A DNA stretch of 64,000 bases, taken from Ottelia alismoides (Eukaryota > Streptophyta > Magnoliopsida > Alismatales > Hydrocharitaceae). The first letter of the stretch is position 1; each line of letters opens with the position of its first letter. A program made the translations under genes and the position numbers. The DNA lies in contig JAZKJV010000682.1 of the NCBI GenBank assembly GCA_037367405.1, positions 248,001-312,000 of the forward strand, written 5' to 3'. Positions 54,501 through 64,000 of the stretch are shown in pieces. The notes under the pieces are model-generated. The model searched no databases. It was not told the origin of the DNA and saw only the letters and a program-made list of their open reading frames with translations.

Positions 54501-57500
54501 CAATTCGAGTCCCCAGAGGGGCTCTTTCTTTGTGTCTCTCGCTGTCGTTGCGGTTTGGCAAAAGATATCCGAGGCTTGTTTCTAAAAAGAGGAGGAAATA
54601 GCGATTGGCCCTGTGCGAGGCCCTTGAGGGACCGGTTGGTGACAACGATGGAGTCCCAATGGCGTTGGTGGCACTGGAAGCTGATAGGACAATATGGACT
54701 GCTGTTAGTCGCATGTGTGAGGCAGATGGATCTGCGGAACCAACGGTGCCAGTTGATAGCGACGGAGCGCATCCGTAGAACTCGGGAGTGGACCAGATCT
54801 TGTTGGACTGCATGGGTGTTGCGCCACCAATGGGGGCTAAATTTGTTCCCTCATGAATATTCTCTCATGGAATGTCAAGGGTGTGGGGAGATCGGAGAAG
54901 CGAATGACGATCCGAGACCTGTGTGCGGAAGCAAAGGCGGATGTGGTTCTTTTGCAGGAGACGAAGATCTCCCAAGGCTTCGGGGACTTATGGAGCTCGA
55001 TGGGGGGAAGGCTCTCTTGATCGAAAGCAGGGCGCTAGATTCCTCGGTGGCCTCCGATGGGCTTGCTGTGGGATGGAATGGGAACAAATTCAACCTCGTG
55101 GAGGAGGTGAGCAGGGTAGACATTCCCTTTTGTTGTTGTTTCAACGAAGGGCAAATGATGTGAGATTGCTGGTGACCAACGTGTATGGCCCACCTAATTG
55201 GGTCAGTATCGCTGAGCTAACTAGTGACTTGACTATTCCTCTGGATAAGATATCCAGAGGCCTGGATTGTGTGGGGGGGGGGGTGGTGGAGTTTAACATT
55301 ACACCACGCCTGGAGGATAAACCTCGTATGCGCGACGTTGCTGATGGGGTTTCTGAGGAGCTCCTATAGTTCATTAGTGAGTATGGTTTGCAGATTTTGG
55401 ATGCGAGTGGATGTCGCTACATCTGGAGAAACTCGAGGTCGATGTCCCGCATTGATATATTCCTGATATGTAATGAGGTGTCAAGGCTCTTTCCTCTGGT
55501 GGATGCATGGGCGATGCGTCGAGCTCATTCGGACCACACCCCGTACTTTGGTCCTCCGGAGAGAACGTGAGACCGAAATCCTTCTTTAGATTCGAACGAT
55601 CGTGGTTGCTTGAGGTGGGATTCTGCGGGATGGTTACGGAGTTTTGGCACAAATTTGTATCCGCTGAGTCGACCACTCAAACTGACTCAGAAGCTTACCT
55701 TGTTGCGGAAGAGATTGACTGATTTCAATAAAAGAAATCGGACGCATTGACATAACACGAGGATTCTGGCGCATGAGGTGATCTCTCGGCTGGATGCGAT
55801 TGAAGATGGGCGAGAGTTGTCGGTGGGTGAAGTTGAGGACATGCCGAACTGCTTGAAGTAGGTACACTTTGAGGACAAGAAGAAGGAGGTTGAATGGCAA
55901 CAAAGGTCGAGGTAGAAGTGGTTAAGGGAGGGGAACATCAACATACATTTCTTTCACTCCATGGCAAGTAGAATTCGCAGAAACCTCATTCGGAGCATCG
56001 AGGTTGGTGAGGTACAAGCACGAGGGGATGCTGACATTGTCCATGTGCTTAGATCATGCTTCTACACCTTCTCCAAGTGGGCTTCTCGTGCAGGTTAGGG
56101 TTGGCTTGGCAGAGGAGTAAGGGGGAATTCCCAGCAACAAACTGGTGAGTTGGTGGCACCTTTCTTGGATGGGGAGGTTAGATGTGCTGTATGGCATCTT
56201 AATACGGATGGGGCACCGGGCCCGATGGTTTTCAGCATGTTTCTTCAAGGAGTTCTGGTATTGTGTGATGGAAGACATGATTGAGGTTCCTCAGGAGTTT
56301 AGGGAGGGCAACCACGGTTTCAAACTCCTTAACAGAGCTTTGCCTTTTCTCCTGCCAAAGTACGAGGGTGCCACACATGTGGAAGACTTCAAGACCGTTG
56401 CACTTTCTAATGCGATTTATCTCATCATTGCTAAGGTCTCGGCGAACCATTACGAAGAGTTTTGGTCGACATCATTTCTCCTAAGCAGTCTACTTTTGTC
56501 CCTAGGAGGCGCATGACATACACTTGGGTCTTGGCATCGGAGTCGGTGCTTGGTTGGAAGAGAGATAAGAAGAAGGGAGTTCTGTTGAAGGTGGAATTTC
56601 CAACGCCTATGATTACGTGGACTGACGATTTCTTTGGTGCTCTCTTCAGAAGAAAGGCTTCCCTAACCTTTGGATTGCGTGGGTCAAGAGATGTATCATG
56701 AATGCGTCATACTCGGTACTCACGAATGGCCGACTAGAGGGAGGATTCTTTCAACCACAGGGGTGTGTGCCAAGGATGCTCCATGGCACCACTCCTTTTT
56801 GTGATTGTTGCAGACGTACTGTTGTGTTGATGAGATTGGCCACGACTGATGGTCTATGCGCGGGCTACACGAGGGCGGGAATCTCCTTCCCTATTCCACA
56901 ATACAATCGTTTTCCTTGACGGCAATGTTGTCCATGCGAGGAATGACCCCACTATTATGGACATTTTCGAGGATGTCTTAAGGCTTCAGATCAACAGGGA
57001 GAAATCCACGGCTATTCCTTTTATCCTGTTACAGGAGGAGGCTCAGGAGATTGGCTGCATTCTTCGTCGCCCTGGGGGATCCCTTACTGCCACCTACCTG
57101 GAGCTCCCACTGGTTGCTAGTCGACTGCACTCATTATACAGGAAGGTGATGCTTGACAGATTGGAAAGCAAGATGACTGGGTGGAAGGCGAAAACACTAT
57201 CAAAAGGGGGAAAATGGTGCCACTAAAGCTTGCTGAGGACAGAGCCTATACACCTTCCTTCATCTCTTTGGTTGGGCATTTTAAAAATCTTGCCGGAGTT
57301 AGGAGGCTATGTACGACTGGTGGTGGACAATGATCATATTTTTTTGCTTCTAGAAGGATAATTGGACTGGTATATGGTTGTTGATGTGGAGATATTCAGG
57401 CCTTTTCACCCTTGCAGGTGACCCCAATGCCTTGTTGCATCATGCATGGTCAGCTAACACGTGGTGTCCATCCTTTACCTCAGCCTTTTCTGAACAAAGG

Positions 57501-60500
57501 CTTGATGACTTCACATTACTGTTGGGGGGACCTGTCAGAGGTGGATGGCATTGTTGGGGGCATGGACCATTTTACTTGGAAAGAGGTTAGATTCTCGGTT
57601 AAAAGGCTTAACGTCTCTTTGCTAGTGCAGGTTGACATGCAGGAGGATCTCAATTGGGATTACAAACTTATCTGGGCTAAGCAAAATTCTGATGCGAGAG
57701 TTTTCCTCTGGTTAGCGAGGGATGGTTGGTTGTTATCCAAAGTTTTGTAGAGATAGGTTGTTGCACACTGGGGAGACATTGTGTGATAGGTGCAGACTGG
57801 AACATGAAGATCTAAACCACCTCTTCTTCAGCTGCAGGACATCGTCGACGGTATGGGAGGGGGCGAACATCCAATGGCTCCAGTATGCAGACGACTCATC
57901 ATTTCGGACCTCCATCAGAGCGATTTGTGGTAGTTCCCACGAGGGCGCTTCCTTGTCCTTTGCTCTCCTCTGGTCAATTCGGTGTGCTAGGAATGAGACA
58001 GAATTTTCGGGACAATCATTCCATCCGGAGAATATTCTGGGTCACTTCAGGGCACTTAGAGTGTGTTTAGGGTGTGTTTGGTTCGGACTACACCCTCTTT
58101 CCTCTAAAAAATGAGTTGCCTCTTTAGGGTGTGTTTGGTTCGTGGGTTATCCAGGGGTGGATAACCCAGTTTTGTGTTTGTGTGTTTGTTTGGTGGGTTA
58201 AGGGTTGGGAGGGTTTGTGTGATGTGATTGTATTGGAATTTGAAAAAGTGGGTAGTTATTATGATATGATTGTATTGAAATTTGAAAAAGTGGGTGGTTG
58301 TTGTGATGTGATTGTATTGAAGTTTGGAATAGTGAGTAGAAGTTGAGTATTTTATGATTTTATGATTTTTAGATGATATGATGGTATAATATATAATTTT
58401 TTTTGATGGGAAGGGAGTGGGCCCCACTAGTGGGTTAAAAGTGGGGGATTTTGGGGGGTTACCCAACCAAAGTGGGGGGTAACCCCCCAACCAAACGCAC
58501 GCTTAGGGATTCTTGAAAGACTCTTTCCCTACCTTGCTTTGTCCCTCTACTGGTATGAATAGTAGGGGAAACAAGATAGAAACCAGTTCAATGTGAGAGG
58601 GAGGTTTTCTTTCTTGAATGATTCTTGCAACTTTTCTTGGGGGGGGGGGTAGATCTGGTTAGTTGGAAAGGAACTGTGTGCAATTGTTAATGAATGAGCG
58701 AGTCGACCTAGCCTGCTGAATATTTAGATAGAACTTCCTGCCAACCTTTGGAAGCAGTACATGGGTAAAGAACTAAGATAGCTAGCTGATGGGTGATCAT
58801 CATCGCCTCAAATTTCAGCGAAATTCGGTCGAATTTCTGTCGAATATCGATATCCAGCCGAAATCAAAATTTGACCGAAATGACCGAAATATTGGGGTCC
58901 TAGTACAAAAAATGACCGAAATGACCGAAATTCCGGTCGAAATTCCACCGAAATTCCATCGAAATTCTGTTTTGGTCGATACCAAAATGGTGACCGAAAC
59001 CGACATTTAGGTCCTTGGGTGATCTAAGCACTCCAAATTCACTAAGAAATTCTTTCTTTGACAAGAATCCTGTTATTTGACATCATACTTAGATGAAGCT
59101 TATTACGACCCTTTGCTTGAAACTGGTTAATATTATAAAAAAGCCTTTGAACTCCAAATTTTGTTTCTAAAATTTGGCTCAAATGGGACTAGTCCGCTAT
59201 TATCCCTTTTGAGATGGAGGAAGCTGAGGTTGAGGCAACCTCCTTATAATTGCAGTATAGAGATCTTCTGATCAGTTATCAGGGTTTGCCTTTGGTGTGT
59301 AGCTAGATTAATGTCTTCTAGGGTGGTGGGCAACCTCTCTATTGGTTTTCGTTGAACTTCTTGAGGGGAGTGTGTGCTGTATTTTCCTAGATCGTGCCTG
59401 CATTGAAGTTTGTCTTGGGTGATGTTGGTGTCTTTCGTTTCTGGCTAGAAAGCTAGACCCTAGGTAGTTGGTGAACGATTCCCTTGCCTTTTCGCTCTGG
59501 TGACTATCCAGTGGATGTGAGTTTGCGAGACCCGATATAACGAGGACTGGTTCCCTCAGTTCCATTTTGATATCCTTGATCAATAGGTGGTGGAGTTCCC
59601 GGCTTTGCCAGACTCCTCGCCTCTTGGGGGTCCCTTGGGTAGGATTGACCACTGGACATGGGCAGATGGCCCCTTCTCTGTAAAGGTGTACAAGGTGTTG
59701 TATGCTTTGGGATTTTCTGCGACAAAATACATGCAAATGTGGAGATGGAAGATTCCACTACGCGTGAAGCTCTTCTTTTGGTTGATTAGAAAGGATTGGA
59801 TGATGACAAGGGTCAGATTCTTCAAAAGGAGGATGAATTATGCCCACCATGTGCGTATATTTTGAAAGACATTGATCATCTATTCTTCTTGTGTCATCTT
59901 AAAAGACATTTAGGCAACGATAAATATTGACGTGTTGGTAGTTGAGAATGCTATTGCATTTTGGGATTATATTGGCCCGTCTTGGGTTGTCCTGAAGATT
60001 GATAAATAGATGACGACTATCCTCTGGACAAATCAAGCTTGCAAGAAATGGAACGATTTTTCAAAGTGAGATTCCCTGCAGAGAATGTTCTCAGAAATGC
60101 AAGGACCATTGGGTTTCTTGATCTTTGTAATTCTGATACGTAAACTTGTAAATACACAAGTTTTTGGGTGGTCTTACGGTGGCACACTTTTTCCTTTCAA
60201 GAATATAAAAATTCCCATATACCAATGTTGGTTTAGAGATACTGAGCACTTGCTATGTAATGTTCTTTTTTCAACAGTATCTTCCAATGTTCTTTTGCAA
60301 GGGAGGTTTAGGGAAAAGTGAATATTAATTTAGTTATATTGATCATCGTAGATTTTGTTCTAGCGGATCTTCGGGGATGCCAGCCAGAATATGATGGCCA
60401 ATGTCTATGTTTGAGGCATGACTGATTCAAAGCACTCACCGTGATTTGAGCAGTCTGACCCTTGAGAAATGAGGCAGTGTATCGTAATATTAACCCGTTT

Positions 60501-63500
60501 CTACAATTTGTTATGCACTCTTTCATTATTTTTACAAAGTTCAAAAAGTTTGAGCAGGTGACCGCATATGCAGAGGCGGTCAACCAACCAAAAGACTAGG
60601 ATTCAATGTAGTGGTTATGCTAGGTAGTTGGCACTTGGCAACCAACATAAAAATTAATCGAATATTTCAACATGGATTTGAGCAGGAATCCAAGCAGCCG
60701 ACCCTACATATAGTGGGAGAAAGACACATACACACAGACGCGTGCGCGCACACACACACATGACACTCTTCCAATAGGACACACCCTTCGTTAGTTCAGA
60801 AAGGCAGGCCCCTTTTGTAAAAAAAAACACTAGTACTTTATTAGAATAAGTATACATTTTGTATTATAATGTGCACATTATAAATACAAAATTATGCATG
60901 ATAAAATACAAGCTGCATATTATAAAATACAAACATCAAAACTGCACATTATAATACACATTGTATATTTATTCTACCAAAGTGCTAGTGTTTTTATTAC
61001 ACAAAAGGGGGCGGCCTTCCTGAACTCAGGAAGGACGGTGTCCTATTGGAGGTTTCTCCTCTCTCCCTCTCTCTATATATGAGGTGTATATTCGTATAGA
61101 GCGAATGAGCCTGTTTAAACTGCATATGCGGCCACCTATCGAAACTCCACAACATTCTCTCTTTTGTTTCAAGGCTTGGGTACTCTTTAAGATTAATGAT
61201 TTCAAAAAATAAAAGAAATAATTACGTCTAATGTTCATCCTTTGAATTTTCAAAAAAGAGAGAAGAATAGTGTGGAATGTGTTGCACACAATTTCTCATT
61301 GTCGGAGGAACCCTTGCCAATGACTATTAGATATGAACCTCTTGCATTATCATTTGGCTTTTCAAAAAAGAACTATTCTTTCGTGTTTCGCTTGCTGACC
61401 AGGAGGGCTTCATGATATAACAATCCATGTTAGTCATGGCTATCTTAAAATGGAAATATGTAGGAGCTTGAGTAAATGTTGTGGCACATAGTTGAAATAT
61501 AGGCTTTTTTGGTTTCACCCAATTTACACCTTATTGTACAACAATTTTTGCTTGATGTTTGAAGACTTGGTTTTGACACCAGACAATCTTATTCATCCCA
61601 AAACTTTTTTTGCAGGTCTGGTTCAGCAATGTCCCACACACTCGTTTGGTTGACGACAAAGGAGGCCAGAACTGGATAACAAGAGACAATGATAAATTTC
61701 ATTTTCCAGGTGGTGGAACCCAATTTATTCATGGAGCAGATCAGTATCTGAATCAGATTTCGGAGGTTGCTCAAAACTTCCCTTTTCGAGAAGTATTCAA
61801 ATTTGCACTTACCTTTGCACTCTAATTTTTTTATAGTTCACCATTGTAATTGTATCTGCAGATGGTTCCAGAAATTGCATTTGGTCAACATACGAGGGTT
61901 GTCTTAGATATTGGATGTGGTGTTGCAAGCTTTGGTGCTTTTTTGCTCTCCCGGAACGTGACAACATTGTCTATAGCACCTAAAGATGTTCATGAAAATC
62001 AAATTCAATTTGCTCTTGAACGTGGGGTACCAGCTATGGTCGCGGCATTTGCAACTCGGCGTTTGTTATACCCTAGTCAGGCTTTTGATCTGATACATTG
62101 TTCGAGATGTCGAATCAACTGGACTCGAGATGGTATATTTTCTTGAGTAAAGACCTAGATTTCTTTTGGTATACCATAAAGTTTCAGATTTCATAGAGTA
62201 GCTGCTTTTGGCAAATGTAAATGGTTCTCTGTTGGCTTTGAGCTTGGCTTGCTAGAACAGAAGCTCATGAGATTTGTTAGTCATGGCTCATTTCATTGGA
62301 CTTTGAGATTCTTGAAAAACTGAAAATAGATCGTGCGAAGGTGCTTATTTGCCATTGGCAGTTCAACACAAATGTCTCTATATGTTAATCTTGTATGTAC
62401 TATTTAATGCATTAGTGCACAGCTCAATAAGTAGAAGCACTGTCTTACTCCACTTTTTAAAAAACTGGGTTTATTTTCAATGACCTCTGTTTGCATGAAA
62501 AAGTAACTTGCACTTTACATGCTTGTTTGAGGAAAGCAGACATGGATAATATCCTTCCGTCTTGCTTTTGTGTTTTTTTGAAGCCACCATCTTGCTTTTA
62601 TGTTCGAGAATAGAAAATACAAAAGATGACATTTGCAAAATATAGCAGAAAAACTCATGATAAGGTAGAAGAAATAACTCATGCTTAGAGAGTCAGTTGG
62701 CTCATGACTCTGCTCAAACTTGGGTTGAGAATATCTGATAAGCTTAAGTTCAACTCTGTTATTTAAGCCAATTTCTAGCTAGATGAACTCAAGCTGCCGA
62801 GCCTGATAGAGGCGAAGTAATCTGGCTAAGTTTCTGGGCCAATCTTTGTTTTTTCGTATAAACAATATGATGGCTAAAATCTTTAAGTTTCAAGTGAATA
62901 TATGTACTTACATTTAAAAAGCTGGTGTTTTTATCTTCGTCACTCTGGCCCATTCTTAAATGCCTTTCATTTTTATAGCACTTCAGAAGCATCTTGTCCT
63001 TTTCAGTATTGATTGTGTGCATTTATTGTAGATGGGATACTTCTCCTGGAGGTGAACAGAATGCTCAGAGCTGGACGATATTTTGCTTGGGCGGCCCAGC
63101 CTGTATATAAGCACGAAGAGGCCCAACAAGAGGCATGGGCAGGTATACTCTTTCTCGAAATCCGTGTGTGATTTTATTTGTGATATCTACATTCTTGTTG
63201 TTATTGTTGTCACATGGGTAGAAATATTTTGCTTAATTGCATATAGTGTTTGCTTTCTTTCTTTTTCGTGCAACCATGTGTGTGTTTTACAGTTGCGGAT
63301 GCAAATCTGGATCCACTATTTAAAGATCCATTTTATTGGACAAACCATATTTATTTATTTTATATATTTTAAGGCTCTCACTTCATGTTTGGGTCACCAA
63401 GATGGAGAATACAGTATTAATTGTAACTTGTCTGGATCGCCAAATGTAACTTATTGTCTGACTGATGGTTTTTGATTTTTTTGCTGTTAAACTGTTATCT

Positions 63501-63750
63501 GGTTCAAGTTGATGGTACCTTCATTGTGGTATTTCCTTCCTGTTCATTTTATTTTCCATTACCTCTCAATCCAAATTCACGTGCATCCAGAGATGGAGGA
63601 CCTTACTTCTCGAATGTGCTGGGAGCTTGTGAAGAAGGAAGGATACATTGCTATATGGAGAAAACCCTCAAACAACAGTTGCTATTTAAATAGGGACTCT
63701 GGAGTTGTACCTCCATTATGTGAGGAAGATGATGATCCTGACCGAGTTTG
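41937..63750 (+). CDS. PMT11: Probable methyltransferase PMT11-like, five exons in window, 3' partial
   Basis: Exons 41937-42587, 61616-61765, 61862-62132, 63032-63142 and 63591-63750 have GT..AG borders and matching phases; the gene continues right. The protein is a type II Golgi membrane protein of the plant DUF248/Methyltransf_29 family, thought to methylate cell-wall polysaccharides with SAM as donor. The N-terminus (about 15 residues) is cytosolic. The membrane segment is about 16-33 ([18 protein letters not shown], followed by KHWS as in PMT11), then a Pro/Ser-rich stem with PPPPPPE and PPPPPE runs. The catalytic part starts near 150 ([14 protein letters not shown]). It shows [19 protein letters not shown], the SAM-binding [27 protein letters not shown] and [20 protein letters not shown]. 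No break is seen. The first intron, 19,028 bp, is packed with transposons. PMT10 or PMT12 are possible alternative assignments. Confidence 0.93.
42588..43462. other. PMT11 intron 1, start; no identified feature
   Basis: Ordinary-looking spacer. An 86-codon minus-strand frame at 43348-43088 has no motif that I recognise. Confidence 0.3.
43463..43718 (+). mobile_element. Probable Copia LTR with primer site
   Basis: Begins TGTTGAGAGAATTGTG, has tatataaag near 43553, ends ttccaca at 43706 and is followed by TGGTACCCGAGC, a degraded form of the tRNA-Met primer site. The LTR is about 244 bp. No pol follows. Confidence 0.5.
43719..45827. other. Probable retrotransposon-derived spacer
   Basis: Includes another LTR-like 3' part near 45000-45150 (gtgctatatatagagcccca ... 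ggttccacgtt), similar in layout to the LTR at 43463, and a GCCT-rich patch at 45483-45545. The 45170-45481 open frame has no motif. Confidence 0.3.
45828..46262 (-). pseudogene. Ty3/Gypsy RT thumb and RNase H fragment
   Basis: The minus strand reads [20 protein letters not shown], then [14 protein letters not shown] and [19 protein letters not shown], the start of the Gypsy RNase H. Upstream (46262-46060) a shifted frame keeps [19 protein letters not shown] and APTFS, the RT thumb. All other domains are gone. Confidence 0.9.
46263..47029. other. Spacer after the Gypsy fragment; no gene recognised
   Basis: 46263-46560 is GC-richer with Pro/Ser-rich shadow frames. 46570-46740 is AT-rich. 46760-46990 has short shadow frames only. 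Confidence 0.3.
47053..47734. mobile_element. Non-autonomous hAT element with 8-bp TSD
   Basis: TIRs TAGGGCTGGCTATTGAG (left) and the inverse of CTCGATAGCCAGCCCTA (right) match at 16 of 17 bases. Perfect 8-bp TSD ctcaacgc at 47045-47052 and 47735-47742. Both subterminal parts are packed with gggctcg / cgagccc words, a likely transposase-binding array. No transposase is present. It interrupts a GCCT-rich repeat (47030-47052 and 47743-47880). Length and TSD are typical of hAT. Confidence 0.9.
47437..47510 (+). repeat. tRNA-like (SINE-like) sequence inside the hAT element
   Basis: A box A-like tagtggcctactggtaagg (47444) is followed about 45 bp later by a box B-like gagttcgaacc (47490-47500). 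There is no cloverleaf that I can trust as a tRNA gene, so a tRNA-derived SINE head is the better reading. Confidence 0.35.
47960..48170. repeat. CGAAAT-rich dispersed repeat
   Basis: Contains gaaatttcatcgaaatttcg, ccgaaaccgaaatcgaaatc and ends agatttaaaaccttgg. Same family style as 40975 and 58805. Confidence 0.55.
48950..49750 (+). pseudogene. Decayed L1 reverse transcriptase
   Basis: In shifting frames: [14 protein letters not shown] (the DFRPI.L.NV.YK block) near 49110, and YADDT, the RT active site, near 49627, followed by a weak HESAL match to the post-catalytic block. About 48180-48900 before it has no clear content. Confidence 0.65.
49780..50740 (+). pseudogene. L1 ORF1 (gag-like) fragment with zinc knuckle
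   Basis: The frame at 49982-50740 begins with a CX2CX4HX4C knuckle, [14 protein letters not shown], preceded by C-terminal gag-like sequence in another frame. L1 ORF1 proteins carry such a knuckle and bind RNA. No RT follows, so it is a separate truncated insertion or one broken by later events. Confidence 0.55.
50741..53643. other. Repeat-derived region, mostly LTR-type sequence
   Basis: 51590-51960 and 52000-53400 have the compositions usual for Gypsy leader and internal regions but no protein domain. 53390-53560 matches the reverse complement of 20200-20400. The open frames are shadows or chance. Confidence 0.35.
53644..54131 (+). repeat. Tandem duplication, copy 1 (488 bp)
   Basis: Matches 54205-54692 at an offset of 561 bp with a single mismatch that I can find (C at 53794, T at 54355). 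Confidence 0.95.
54132..54204 (+). repeat. Mosaic linker between the duplicate copies
   Basis: 73 bp made of two partial copies of the duplication start (aaagccaaaattaatatata). One is interrupted by tttcccatgaa, which occurs elsewhere in the unit (53804). This looks like repeated template switching. Confidence 0.8.
54205..54692 (+). repeat. Tandem duplication, copy 2 (488 bp)
   Basis: Near-identical to 53644-54131. Its right end runs into the rest of the L1 ORF1 tail ([18 protein letters not shown]), which shows that this is the original copy and that the left one was added. Confidence 0.95.
54854..58070 (+). pseudogene. L1 ORF2: endonuclease, RT traces, zf-RVT
   Basis: ORF2 starts [17 protein letters not shown] at 54854, with [11 protein letters not shown] shortly after: the AP endonuclease N-terminus. 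Further endonuclease blocks are [14 protein letters not shown] (near 55170), [20 protein letters not shown] (near 55410) and [12 protein letters not shown] blocks are weak ([11 protein letters not shown] near 56215; a Q.TFVPRR block near 56480). The zinc domain is clear: [18 protein letters not shown] near 57800. There are many frameshifts. The 54030-54780 stretch before it is the ORF1 C-terminus. Confidence 0.85.
58127..58502. mobile_element. PIF/Harbinger-like MITE with TTA target site
   Basis: Starts gggtgtgtttggttcgtggg, ends aaccccccaaccaaacgcac then gc. The ends are imperfect TIRs, and tta lies on each side (58124-58126 and 58503-58505). A second copy of the 5' end, ttagggtgtgtttggttcgg, lies just before at about 58065, suggesting a truncated neighbour. 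The interior has a 56-58-bp tandem unit (tgattgtattg(g/a)aatttgaaaaag). Confidence 0.7.
58805..59010. repeat. CGAAAT-rich dispersed repeat
   Basis: Contains gaaattcggtcgaatttctg, repeated atgaccgaaatgaccgaaat, and gaaattccaccgaaattcca. It is nearly all permutations of one short word. Confidence 0.55.
59290..60080 (+). pseudogene. L1 C-terminal (zf-RVT) fragment
   Basis: Reads [40 protein letters not shown] and, in the next frame, [18 protein letters not shown], the zinc-binding pattern. RT is absent. Confidence 0.75.
60545..60722 (+). mobile_element. Au-like SINE, copy S4, diverged
   Basis: The head is altered (ggtgaccgcatatgcagagg; aggattcaatg). The body has gctaggtagttggcac and caacatggatttgagcagga, and the tail atccaagcagccgaccctac, atatagtgggagaaag. 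It is followed by a (CA)n run. Confidence 0.72.
60767..61053. mobile_element. Foldback MITE in PMT11 intron 1
   Basis: cttccaataggacacaccct at the left pairs with acggtgtcctattggagg at the right. The arms continue inward through ccccttttgtaa / ttacacaaaaggggg, aacactagtactttatt / aaagtgctagtgtt and tgcacattat. About 287 bp, ending about 560 bp before PMT11 exon 2. Confidence 0.75.
61616..61765 (+). CDS. PMT11: PMT11 exon 2
   Basis: 150 bp, 50 codons, acceptor ttttttgcag, donor TCGGAG|gttgct. Encodes [20 protein letters not shown] to [14 protein letters not shown]. Phase 0 on both sides. Confidence 0.93.
61862..62132 (+). CDS. PMT11: PMT11 exon 3 (SAM-binding motif)
   Basis: 271 bp, acceptor gtatctgcag, donor CGAGATG|gtatat. 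Encodes [20 protein letters not shown] (motif I), [20 protein letters not shown] and [16 protein letters not shown]. Confidence 0.93.
63032..63142 (+). CDS. PMT11: PMT11 exon 4
   Basis: 111 bp, acceptor tttattgtag, donor GGGCAG|gtatac. Encodes [20 protein letters not shown] and [15 protein letters not shown]. Confidence 0.92.
63591..63750 (+). CDS. PMT11: PMT11 exon 5
   Basis: 160 bp, acceptor gtgcatccag, donor GTTTG|gtaatt. Encodes [32 protein letters not shown] and [14 protein letters not shown]. The next exon is beyond the window. Confidence 0.92.
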
Positions 63751-64000
63751 GTAATTATTTGCATATTTTTCTCTTGATATCTGCTATGTATTCCATTGTA
63801 GATCTCATAGTATCTCTTCTATTAGTTGCCTACGCTTGTCTATTTGTGCAAGGTGGTCAATGGCATAATTTTTTCAAGGAATAGAAATATGTTTGTGCAT
63901 TGAATTTCTTCTGCACAAAAAGAAAATTAGTGGCGTGCAGTTTTTGACTGGCCCTTTCAAAAATGAAAAAAAAAACAGTTTAAGGTGGTTTACACATGTT
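63751..64000 (+). other. PMT11 intron 5, cut by the window edge
   Basis: AT-rich intronic sequence after the exon 5 donor. No acceptor is claimed before position 64000. Confidence 0.6.

Noticed and set aside
1..64000. CRISPR array or bacterial-type operons
   Set aside because: No regularly spaced identical repeats with unique spacers; introns and plant retroelements show a eukaryotic genome.

Overview
The window is nuclear DNA from a flowering plant. It has intron-bearing host genes with GT..AG junctions, plant lineages of Copia, Gypsy, L1 and RTE retrotransposons, Au-type SINEs and many small foldback or TIR transposons. Both long host genes have a GC-rich first exon and AT-richer later exons. 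That gradient is most familiar from monocots, but the species cannot be fixed from this sequence.

Three host genes are visible. (1) At 191-749 (+) are the last three exons of a short conserved plant protein ending ...WWQGSLYY. (2) On the minus strand, 38594 down to 8793, is a four-exon gene for MORF2, a plastid RNA-editing factor. Its 668 coding bases are spread over 29.8 kb, with introns of 10.9 kb, 179 bp and 18.1 kb. Exon 1 carries an apparent 1-bp deletion. (3) On the plus strand, from 41937 past the right edge, is a gene for a PMT11-like Golgi methyltransferase. Five exons are in view and the first intron is 19.0 kb. Genes 2 and 3 are divergent, separated by about 3.3 kb.

Nearly everything else is mobile DNA in the long introns and flanks. 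1-7.7 kb: an LTR end, host exons, a Copia copy that has lost its RT core, a 5'-truncated L1 with 16-bp target-site duplications (TSDs), a 44-bp GC-rich tandem repeat and a small TIR element. MORF2 intron 3 (8.9-27.0 kb): three Au-like SINEs, tandem repeats, foldbacks, a Copia LTR with primer site, an RTE fragment, an L1 tail, a CGATAT-rich repeat and a complete 3.3-kb RTE LINE with 17-bp TSDs. MORF2 intron 1 (27.3-38.2 kb): L1 remnants, a complete 2.2-kb non-autonomous LTR element with a proline-rich ORF and 5-bp TSDs, a third RTE copy, a Copia integrase-RT-RNase H remnant and a C-rich repeat. PMT11 intron 1 (42.6-61.6 kb): LTR pieces, a Gypsy RT/RNase H fragment, a hAT element with 8-bp TSDs, CGAAAT-rich repeats, several decayed L1s, a 488-bp near-identical tandem duplication, TIR and foldback elements and a fourth SINE.

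The most interesting observation is that the SINE body appears to be assembled from both ends of the RTE LINE in the same intron. Two blocks of the LINE 5' end, the second including its start codon, are followed by the LINE 3' tail. A 61-bp hairpin between the two 5' blocks in the LINE is absent from the SINE.
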